In this document: positions 1 through 5,516 of the stretch, in pieces
Numbering within the stretch: the first letter of the stretch is position 1
Layout: every line of letters starts with the position of its first letter
Assembly: GCA_018654125.1 (NCBI GenBank)
Contig: JABIME010000127.1
Span: 1-7,495, forward strand
DNA: 7,495 nt
Origin: Candidatus Cloacimonadota bacterium
GTDB lineage: Bacteria > Cloacimonadota > Cloacimonadia > Cloacimonadales > TCS61
Direction: 5' to 3'
Position numbers and translations under genes: made by a program
Notes under the pieces: generated by a model
The model's database searches: none
What the model was told of the DNA's origin: nothing
Seen by the model: only the letters and a program-made list of their open reading frames with translations

Positions 1-963
1 TCCAGATGCTTCCCATGCTGCATGAGTAAGTTCATGTCCGGTATAAAAATTAAATTCAGTTATCGATCTCTCTCCCACTCTAGAGAATCCTGTAAAAACT
101 GACCATAGATCGGACGCAGAATTATCACGATATCCATCTGAAGCAACTTTTGAGAAGCGAATATTTGTATTGTAACTCCCAAACTTTTGAGCTGTTTTAA
201 TTCCAACTTTATAAGTGTTATAACTTCCAAAAACAGAGAACAATTCAGTTCTGTTTTCTTTTGCAAAAGAATTTGTCTGCATATTTAAGGAACCACCAAA
301 AGTTGAGATCCCGTAGAGAGAGCTTCCTACTCCACGTTGGAATTGGATGTCTGTTGTACTCTCTGCAAAATCAGGCAAATTTACCCAATAAACATTGTGA
401 TCTTCCGGGTCGTTTAGCGGAATCCCATTTATCATTACACCTATCCGCTTTTGATCAAAACCGCGAATTGTGAGATGTGCATTCCCAACCAAACCACCTG
501 CATCTGAATAAGCATAAACCCCGGGAACATCTTCCATCAACATTGGAATTTCCTGTCCAAAATTATTTTGAAGAACTTGTTCTTGAGTGATATTTGTAAA
601 AGTAACGGGGGTTTCCCTCTCTTCAGCCCTTGTTGCGCGCACTTGCATCCCAGAAATATTTTGTGGATTTTTGTTAAGCTGAATATTAAGAACTGATTTA
701 TTAAATGGATTGTGCTTCACAACTTTCTTTTCATATCCAATGCGCTCAAAAATAATCGTGAAAAGTGCAGGTTTTACAAAGCTTAGAACATATTCACCAT
801 CCGCATTAGAGGTTGCAGATAAATTAATACTTTCTATATACACACTAACCTGATTTATCGGTTTACCTGATTGGAAATCTGTGATCTTCCCAGTTAATTG
901 ATTTGCAAAAACCATACTGCTCGTTACAATTAGGATAACAATAATTAAAATAACTTTGTTCAT
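1..963 (-). CDS. TonB-dependent outer-membrane receptor, thiamin-regulated (N-terminal part, gene continues past left edge)
   Basis: The frame stays open for 321 codons from the ATG at 963-961 down to base 1, so only the N-terminal part is here. The start follows a GGAGA ribosome binding site about 5 nt upstream. Residues 1-20 form a signal peptide (a run of I/L/V ending in FA-N). Residues about 22-97 look like a carboxypeptidase-regulatory-like domain (GKITD...GKPI..V.V, SNADGEY, FERIGYEKK). Residues about 112-230 are the TonB plug, with EDVPGVYAY, LTIRGFDQKRIGVMINGIP, and QRGVGSSLYGISTFGGSL. Strands of the beta-barrel begin after that. Family knowledge: such receptors import scarce substrates using TonB/ExbBD energy. 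The leader carries a TPP riboswitch and terminator, so the likely substrate is thiamin or a derivative, as proposed for the thiamin-regulated receptors of Bacteroidota. The family call is firm; the substrate is inferred from regulation only. Confidence 0.93.
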   Translation of the reverse strand, partial: MNKVILIIVILIVTSSMVFANQLTGKITDFQSGKPINQVSVYIESINLSATSNADGEYVLSFVKPALFTIIFERIGYEKKVVKHNPFNKSVLNIQLNKNPQNISGMQVRATRAEERETPVTFTNITQEQVLQNNFGQEIPMLMEDVPGVYAYSDAGGLVGNAHLTIRGFDQKRIGVMINGIPLNDPEDHNVYWVNLPDFAESTTDIQFQRGVGSSLYGISTFGGSLNMQTNSFAKENRTELFSVFGSYNTYKVGIKTAQKFGSYNTNIRFSKVASDGYRDNSASDLWSVFTGFSRVGERSITEFNFYTGHELTHAAWEASG

Positions 964-991
964 ATATTCTCCATTTATAGTATATTTTTAT

Positions 992-1029
992 AAAAAAAAC
1001 CACAACCCGGAAGAAACCGAATTGTGGTT
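992..1029 (-). terminator. Intrinsic terminator / expression platform of the TPP riboswitch
   Basis: On the minus strand AACCACAAUUCGG (1029-1017) pairs with CCGGGUUGUGGUU (1010-998) as a 13-bp stem with two G-U wobbles and a 6-nt loop. The run of U's encoded by 999-992 overlaps the stem end. It lies between the aptamer and the receptor start codon, which is the standard arrangement for transcription attenuation. Confidence 0.92.
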
Positions 1030-1097
1030 AAGATATATCTTATCAGTTTCCTACGCCGGCATTATCCGGATCAGGTTCAAGGGTATGTTCTCAACCA
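1025..1097 (-). promoter_or_regulatory. Candidate antiterminator pairing between aptamer core and terminator arm
   Basis: On the minus-strand RNA, UGGUUGAGA (1097-1089, the end of P3 plus the ligand-binding J3/2 junction) can pair with UCUUAACCA (1033-1025) over 9 bp with one G-U wobble. The second segment includes the first five bases of the terminator's 5' arm, so this helix excludes both the ligand-bound aptamer and the terminator. This is a fold read by eye; no energy was calculated. Confidence 0.5.
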
Positions 1098-1129
1098 TTT
1101 GGTAAATCCCAAACAGCACCCCGTTGATA
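1041..1129 (-). promoter_or_regulatory. TPP riboswitch aptamer (thi box)
   Basis: Read on the minus strand, the leader of the receptor gene has every block of the thiamin pyrophosphate aptamer in order: P1 UAUCA/UGAUA (1129-1125 with 1045-1041), CGGGGUGC, a P3 helix CUGUUUGG/CCAAAUGG, the UGAGA junction, ACCCUUGAACCUGAUC, then CCGG-AUAAUG-CCGG (P5 and its loop) and CGUAGGAAA. P2 is GGGU paired with ACCC. One deviation is GGUUGAGA in place of the usual GGCUGAGA; the U can still close P3 as a G-U pair. An intrinsic terminator follows within about 15 nt, so binding of TPP is expected to stop transcription before the receptor gene. Confidence 0.96.
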
Positions 1130-1256
1130 GCAATTTTTTAATGAACTAATTCTTGTTTGAAGAAAAAACTCATGTTTTTAATGTCAAAGAATTTCTTACT
1201 ATATAAAAATAATTTGACTTATCATCATTATTGCAAAATCTCATGAACCAGTTATA

Positions 1257-1332
1257 GGAGAGCCAAGATAGAAAGCTGAGAAGTGGTTATTAATCAACCC
1301 TTCTAACATATTTGATAATGCCGAGAAAGGAG
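1257..1332 (+). promoter_or_regulatory. TPP-riboswitch-like leader element of the symporter gene (degenerate or variant)
   Basis: Four blocks match the TPP aptamer consensus in order and with similar spacing: GGAGAGCC (1257-1264, compare GGGGUGCC), GCUGAGA (1275-1281, exact), ACCCUU (1297-1302, exact) and GAUAAUGCC (1314-1322, exact). GAAAGGAG follows, where the consensus has CGUAGGGA. Between blocks two and three, UGGUU-AUU-AAUCA can form a small hairpin. The helices are poor: P2 has two mismatches, P3 only two or three pairs, P5 one mismatch, and P4 is not recognisable. The 3' end coincides with the Shine-Dalgarno AAAGGAG (1326-1332) of the TTG start at 1339, a layout typical of translation-controlling TPP riboswitches. 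It may be a decayed copy, a variant with altered specificity, or, less likely, chance. The rest of the gene-free stretch 964-1338 (1130-1256) is AT-rich and shows only -35-like hexamers. Confidence 0.55.
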
Positions 1333-1338
1333 TTGTAG

Positions 1339-2775
1339 TTGGAATTTGATTTAACAGTAGATTACAAAACAATCTTAAGTAAATTAGATTGGTTTGTTTT
1401 TTTTGGAGTCTTATTATTAACATTTATATCTGTAATTTACGGGCAATATTTAAAGAAGAAAAAAGGCTCTAATTTTGATAATAGTGAAATCCGTTTCTTA
1501 GATCTGTTTCTAATGGGAAGACAACTCACTCTACCAATGTTTGTAGCAACTCTTGTGGCTACATGGTATGGTGGAATTTTTGGAGTTACAAAAATTGCTT
1601 TTGAGCAAGGAATATTCAACTTTATAACTCAAGGGGTATTCTGGTATATTTCATACATTCTATTTGCATTTTTCATTGTACATAAAGTTGCTAAATATAA
1701 AGCCATAACACTTCCGGATCTGGTTGGGAAAATGTTCGGCCCTAAAGCTGGAAAATTAAGTGCAGTTTTTAATTTTTTTAATGTTTTACCAATTGCTTAT
1801 GTTATAAGTTTAGGGCTTCTAATACAAGCATTATTTGGAATTTCATTCTTGCAAAGTATGATCATTGGAGTTACAATCGTAATCCTTTATACTCTATACG
1901 GTGGATTTAGAGCGATTGTATTTTCTGATATAATCCAATTTTTTGTAATGTGTTTAGGAGTTTTCTTAATTCTAGTATTTTCTTACAAATTGTTTGGAGG
2001 AATAAGTTTCTTAAAAGCAAATCTTCCAGCTTCTCATTTCACATTAACCGGAGGTGAAGGAATTGCAACTACACTTGTTTGGGGATTTATAGCACTTTCT
2101 ACATTAGTTGATCCAAATTTTTATCAAAGGGTTTTTGCAGCTAAGAATATAAAAGTAGCAAAAAAAGGAATTCTTATTTCCACAGTGATCTGGATTCTTT
2201 TTGATATCTGTACAACTGCCGGAGCAATGTATGCAAGAGCTGTAATTCCAGAAGCAGCATCCGATAAAGCTTACTTAATTTATGCACTTCAAATATTACC
2301 AAATGGCATTAGAGGTTTAGTTTTAGCTGGGATTCTTGCAACGATCCTTTCCACTTTAGATTCATATCTTTTTATAGCTGGAACAACTGTCTCCTATGAT
2401 ATGATGCCAAAGAAATGGAAGGGAAAGGTTTCTCTTTATCATTTAGGGATAATTTTTGTAGGAATATTAGCAGTTGTTATGGGTATTGTATTTGAGGGTA
2501 ATATTAAAACAGTTTGGAAAACTTTAGGTAGTTATTCAGCAAGTTGTTTGCTACTTCCTGTTCTTTACGGATATATCTTCCCAGGAAAGATAAAAGATCA
2601 TCAATTTGTTTTTGCAAGTATTCTAGGTGTGATAACAGTAAGTATTTGGCGGAATATTGAACTAAATGGATTCTTGCAAAATGTGGATGAATTGTATATG
2701 GGAATATTGGCCACTTCAGTGGGTTTAGCCAGTTATGGCATTGTCTATAAGTATTATTTTAAAAAGAGAAGTTGA
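1339..2775 (+). CDS. Sodium:solute symporter (SSS family), possible thiamin or precursor transporter
   Basis: This 478-residue polytopic inner-membrane protein has about 12-13 hydrophobic helices, the normal size for the SSS (SLC5/PutP/PanF) family. Recognisable family features are FLMGRQLTLPMFVATLVATWYGG near residues 57-80 (residues written here span the first core helix), TLYGGFRAIVFSDIIQF in the middle, and LATILSTLDSYL with S338-T339-L340-D341-S342, which matches the STADS-like segment forming the Na+ site. The start is TTG at 1339: AAAGGAG lies 6 nt upstream, a TAG at 1336 closes the frame directly before it, and the first in-frame ATG is at residue 59, inside the conserved core. A BtpA-like gene follows after 25 nt, so the two are probably co-transcribed. 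The substrate cannot be read from the sequence. The TPP-riboswitch-like leader and the divergent thiamin-regulated receptor point to thiamin, HMP or a relative; SSS proteins have been proposed as thiamin-pathway transporters elsewhere (ThiV). A sugar, nucleoside or pantothenate transporter remains possible. Confidence 0.9.
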   Translation: MEFDLTVDYKTILSKLDWFVFFGVLLLTFISVIYGQYLKKKKGSNFDNSEIRFLDLFLMGRQLTLPMFVATLVATWYGGIFGVTKIAFEQGIFNFITQGVFWYISYILFAFFIVHKVAKYKAITLPDLVGKMFGPKAGKLSAVFNFFNVLPIAYVISLGLLIQALFGISFLQSMIIGVTIVILYTLYGGFRAIVFSDIIQFFVMCLGVFLILVFSYKLFGGISFLKANLPASHFTLTGGEGIATTLVWGFIALSTLVDPNFYQRVFAAKNIKVAKKGILISTVIWILFDICTTAGAMYARAVIPEAASDKAYLIYALQILPNGIRGLVLAGILATILSTLDSYLFIAGTTVSYDMMPKKWKGKVSLYHLGIIFVGILAVVMGIVFEGNIKTVWKTLGSYSASCLLLPVLYGYIFPGKIKDHQFVFASILGVITVSIWRNIELNGFLQNVDELYMGILATSVGLASYGIVYKYYFKKRS

Positions 2776-2800
2776 TAATAATTATTAAACAGGATGAATT

Positions 2801-3604
2801 ATGAATATTGTAGAAAGAATGAAAAAGATAAAAATGATTATCGGAATGATTCATGTTGATGCGCTTCCCGGCACACCGAATAATAAATATCCTGTCTCAC
2901 AGATAATTGATAGAGCGGTTCAGGAAGCAAAATTGTATGAGCAAAATGGATTAGATGCAATTATTTTAGAAAATATGCACGATGTGCCGTATCTGAACAA
3001 AGATGTTGGACCAGAAATAACAGCTTCGATGACAGCAATCGTATCGGAAGTTAAGAAAAATACCTCAATTTCGTGTGGTGTTCAGATATTGGCTGGTGCC
3101 AATAAGGAAGCGCTGGCCGTAGCTCATGCTACTAGCTGTGAATTTATCCGAGTTGAAGGATTTGTATATTCCCACATTGCAGATGAAGGATTGATGAATG
3201 CTTGTGCTGGTGAGCTTATGCGTTATAGAAAATTTATTGGAGCTGAGAACATATCAATATATACTGATATCAAAAAGAAACACTCCTCACATTCTATTAC
3301 ATCGGATCTTGATATTACAGATTTTGCTGAGGCATGCAAATTTTTCCTGGCAGATGGAGTTATTATAACCGGCAGATCAACCTCTGAAGAAACAAATATT
3401 ATTGAATTGCAAAAAGTACGCAAAACATGTGATCTTCCCATTATAATAGGTTCGGGAATTACGATAAATAATATTGATAAATACTGGGAACATGCAGATG
3501 GATTTATTATTGGCTCACATTTTAAAGAAGATGGTAAATGGCAAAATTCGGTTTCAAGTGAAAAAGTAGAAAAGTTTATGCATTATGTGAGTGAGTTAAA
3601 TTAG
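2801..3604 (+). CDS. BtpA/SgcQ-family TIM-barrel protein
   Basis: The 267-residue product matches the BtpA/SgcQ family over its whole length: GMIHVDALPGTP (15-26), LENMHD (56-61), an ATSCEFIRVEGF strand (110-121), YTDIKKKHSSH (154-164), DGVIITGRST (185-194), GSGIT (217-221) and DGFIIGSHFKEDG (233-245). These are the loop motifs of a cytosolic TIM barrel; the GSGIT and GS motifs resemble phosphate-binding loops. The family includes cyanobacterial BtpA, linked to photosystem I accumulation, and SgcQ of an E. coli sugar PTS cluster; no enzymatic reaction is firmly assigned. The start at ATG 2801 has AGGA 6 nt upstream. The gene sits 25 nt behind the symporter, so it probably acts on what that transporter brings in, or on a derivative. 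Its stop TAG overlaps the stop of the opposite-strand gene. Family assignment is confident; function is unknown. Confidence 0.88.
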   Translation: MNIVERMKKIKMIIGMIHVDALPGTPNNKYPVSQIIDRAVQEAKLYEQNGLDAIILENMHDVPYLNKDVGPEITASMTAIVSEVKKNTSISCGVQILAGANKEALAVAHATSCEFIRVEGFVYSHIADEGLMNACAGELMRYRKFIGAENISIYTDIKKKHSSHSITSDLDITDFAEACKFFLADGVIITGRSTSEETNIIELQKVRKTCDLPIIIGSGITINNIDKYWEHADGFIIGSHFKEDGKWQNSVSSEKVEKFMHYVSELN

Positions 3605-4092
3605 CTGTAACTAATAATAATTTTAATCCCACCAGCAACAAGTAACGTGAGACCTAAAGCTACACTTAGATAACCCAAATTTGTTAAAACACGAACTTTC
3701 GGTGAATACTTCTTAGTATTGAATCCTATCTTCTCTAATGATAACATAATAATCGCCAGAAATATAAACCAAACTGTACCAAAAGGAAAATGAGTTTTAT
3801 AGGCGATCAACCAACAAAATGGCCACCAGAGTAATATGTCATGTAAGAAAAAACCAGAAACAGTAAATGTTACGATTACACGTATTGCTCTTGGAACTCT
3901 ATTTGTTAAGGGTTTGTAGAAATAGAACAACATATAATAACCAAATACGGGGTTCCAGTAATTCCAAAACTCTTTAGCCGATTTTGCCTGAAACGCCTTT
4001 ACAAACATCGATCTAAGAACTTCAATAATATTTCCTCTTCCCAATCGAAGATGAATATAATGCTTTAGAGTCTTATGTGAATCTTGTTTCAT
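3601..4092 (-). CDS. Small polytopic membrane protein with MBOAT-like motifs
   Basis: The 163-residue product has about four hydrophobic segments (near residues 48-62, 70-95, 103-118 and 138-160) separated by basic stretches. KSAKEFWNYWNPVFGYY (38-53) and VTFTVSGFFLHD (74-85) resemble the FWRRWHISL...FLLSGLWHG region of MBOAT O-acyltransferases; H84 would correspond to the conserved active-site histidine. Full MBOAT enzymes are usually 400-500 residues, so this would be only the C-terminal module or a distinct short family. The start ATG at 4092 has only a weak GGAAA upstream. A good promoter candidate precedes it. Its stop codon overlaps that of the convergent BtpA-like gene, and it looks monocistronic. 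The gene is real; an acyltransferase role is tentative. Confidence 0.75.
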   Translation of the reverse strand: MKQDSHKTLKHYIHLRLGRGNIIEVLRSMFVKAFQAKSAKEFWNYWNPVFGYYMLFYFYKPLTNRVPRAIRVIVTFTVSGFFLHDILLWWPFCWLIAYKTHFPFGTVWFIFLAIIMLSLEKIGFNTKKYSPKVRVLTNLGYLSVALGLTLLVAGGIKIIISYS

Positions 4093-4118
4093 TTTTTTCC
4101 AGTTTTTTTAATTTTCGG

Positions 4119-4148
4119 TTAATATTTTTTTTGATATTGAATTGTCAA
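4119..4148 (-). promoter_or_regulatory. Candidate sigma-70-type promoter of the MBOAT-like gene
   Basis: On the minus strand a perfect TTGACA (4148-4143) is followed, 18 nt later, by TATTAA (4124-4119). Transcription would begin near 4112, about 20 nt before the start codon at 4092. Confidence 0.45.
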
Positions 4149-4181
4149 TTTTATTCAAATTAACGATCAATACTATACAAT

Positions 4182-4215
4182 AAAAAAAACGCCAATCTTA
4201 AAAAAGATTAGCGTT
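4182..4215 (-). terminator. Intrinsic terminator of the tRNA cluster
   Basis: On the minus strand AACGCUAAUCUU (4215-4204) pairs with AAGAUUGGCGUU (4199-4188) over 12 bp with one U-G wobble, a UUUU loop and a U run encoded by 4189-4182. It begins 6 nt after the tRNA-Leu 3' end, so it closes the tRNA transcript. Confidence 0.94.
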
Positions 4216-4221
4216 TCTATT

Positions 4222-4308
4222 TGGTACCAGAGGCCGGACTTGAACCGGCACAACCCGAAGATCGAGGGATTTTAAGTCCCTTGTGTCTACCAATTCCACC
4301 ACTCCGGC
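4222..4308 (-). tRNA. tRNA-Leu (anticodon TAA)
   Basis: This is an 87-nt class II tRNA. The acceptor GCCGGAG pairs with CTCTGGT (two G-U wobbles, one of them the first pair), followed by discriminator A and an encoded CCA. The D-arm region contains GGTGGAATTGGTAGACAC. The anticodon stem GGGA/TCCC carries loop CTTAAAA with anticodon TAA. A long variable arm sits between the anticodon stem and the TTCAAGT T-loop. It is the last gene of the Gly-Cys-Leu cluster and would read UUA codons, frequent in an AT-rich genome. Confidence 0.97.
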
Positions 4309-4338
4309 AAGAAATTGAATCACTCAGAACGCACAATA

Positions 4339-4412
4339 TGGAGGCGACACCCAGATTCGAACTGGGGATAATGATTTTGCAGACCATTGCCTTACCACTT
4401 GGCGATGTCGCC
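4339..4412 (-). tRNA. tRNA-Cys (anticodon GCA)
   Basis: This is a 74-nt tRNA with perfect acceptor pairing GGCGACA/TGTCGCC, discriminator T and encoded CCA. The anticodon loop CTGCAAA contains GCA, and the T arm is CCCAG-TTCGAAT-CTGGG. It lies 9 nt downstream of tRNA-Gly and 30 nt upstream of tRNA-Leu. Confidence 0.97.
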
Positions 4413-4421
4413 ACGATAAAA

Positions 4422-4496
<75 letters not shown>

Positions 4497-4510
4497 TCAC
4501 TTAGAAAAGC

Positions 4511-4539
4511 AAAATCGGAATTTATGGTTTAATTGTCAA
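4511..4539 (-). promoter_or_regulatory. Candidate tRNA-cluster promoter
   Basis: On the minus strand a perfect TTGACA (4539-4534) lies just after the MEMO-family stop codon. At 17 nt spacing the -10 position is GATTTT (4516-4511), a weak match. Initiation would fall near 4504, giving a short leader before tRNA-Gly at 4496. Read-through from the MEMO-family gene is the alternative. Confidence 0.3.
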
Positions 4540-4540
4540 A

Positions 4541-5359
4541 TTATTTATACACACAACTAGAAAGATATCCGACAACCTGCTTATAATCGCCACTCACATC
4601 ACCAGAATTTCTGTAATCAAGATTCTCTATTCCTTTATAATCAAAATGCTTTGCAAGATTCATCAAGGTTAATATTCCACCCATTCCACATGCTTCGATT
4701 TTACCCAATTGGAAATCAGATCCCATCTTATTAAAATCCATATCCTCAAAATTTTTCAATAATTCATTATCCATTGCCGTTGCAACATCACTTTCATAAT
4801 AATGACTTAAATCACTACTAACAATGAATACTGTTCTTTCTAGCTTCTCTTCAAAACATTCAGCTAATATTGCTGCTAACTTCTCACTATTCTCTAAACT
4901 TTGTTTTCCAAGTAAAATTGGAACAATCTCCGCATCCGGTTTAATTTTCTGTAAAAATGGTAATTGTACCTCTAGTGAATGTTCTATATTACTAGCATAA
5001 TAGGTTGTTCCCATATTGTATTTATATTTTAATTCACTCACAATATCTTTAGCAACTTTTACTCCTCCAAGCGGAGTTAAATATTCATCATAATCACCAA
5101 CCGAAAAATCGAAGTCCGCAAATCGGTGACTAGGAGCAATTACAACTGCTGTATCAAACTCTTTTTGTTGTAATGCCTTAAAACTAAATGCAGCACATTG
5201 CCCTGAATAAACATAACCTGCATGAGGTGAGATGACACCAAGGAGCTCTTCTTCTTCCAATTTTATATTTGCATTTTGTAAGTAATTATTAATTTGTTTT
5301 GTAAGAACACTAGAATCACCAGGATAAAAACTACCAGCTACAACAGGATTTCTATTCAT
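4541..5359 (-). CDS. MEMO-family protein (AmmeMemoRadiSam system protein B)
   Basis: The 272-residue product is a full-length MEMO-like protein. It begins NRNPVVAGSFYPGD and carries SPHAGYVYSGQ (44-54), APSHRF (75-80), NIEHSLEVQLPFL (124-136), SSDLSHYY (181-188), EACGMGG (222-228) and the closing GDVSGDYKQVVGYLS. H46, H78, H186 and C224 correspond to the metal-site His-His-His-Cys set of human MEMO1. The fold is related to extradiol dioxygenases. In many microbes MEMO, AMMECR1 and a radical SAM protein occur together or fused, probably as one modification system of unknown target; neither partner is in this window. The start at 5359 has a strong GGGGAGA just upstream. It is divergent from pdxA, with 157 nt between them. 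Confidence 0.95.
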   Translation of the reverse strand: MNRNPVVAGSFYPGDSSVLTKQINNYLQNANIKLEEEELLGVISPHAGYVYSGQCAAFSFKALQQKEFDTAVVIAPSHRFADFDFSVGDYDEYLTPLGGVKVAKDIVSELKYKYNMGTTYYASNIEHSLEVQLPFLQKIKPDAEIVPILLGKQSLENSEKLAAILAECFEEKLERTVFIVSSDLSHYYESDVATAMDNELLKNFEDMDFNKMGSDFQLGKIEACGMGGILTLMNLAKHFDYKGIENLDYRNSGDVSGDYKQVVGYLSSCVYK

Positions 5360-5516
5360 GATCTCCCCTTTATTTGATACAAAATATTATTTATAACTTT
5401 TCTTTGCTTCGCAAAATTAATCATTATTACTTTTTATGACAACAAATAAATTGACAGATAGTTAGATTTTTGAGGAAAAATTATTTTGTTATGAATATTT
5501 TAAGGGAAATGATATT

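Noticed and set aside
60..473. Short open frames on both strands inside the receptor gene
   Set aside because: The minus-strand frame ending at base 1 gives a convincing TonB-receptor protein throughout, so these are shadows.
1029..1042. Perfect 14-base palindrome TAAGATATATCTTA
   Set aside because: It could be an operator, but it sits between aptamer and terminator, where it overlaps the P1 3' strand and the candidate antiterminator; it has no loop for a stable hairpin, so riboswitch constraints explain it better.
1237..1339. Possible alternative upstream coding start for the symporter
   Set aside because: An in-frame TAG at 1336-1338 directly before the TTG rules out any earlier start.
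5403..5415. Small inverted repeat TTTGC-TTC-GCAAA between the MEMO-family gene and pdxA
   Set aside because: A 5-bp stem without a U run and in a divergent promoter region is too weak to call as a terminator or operator.
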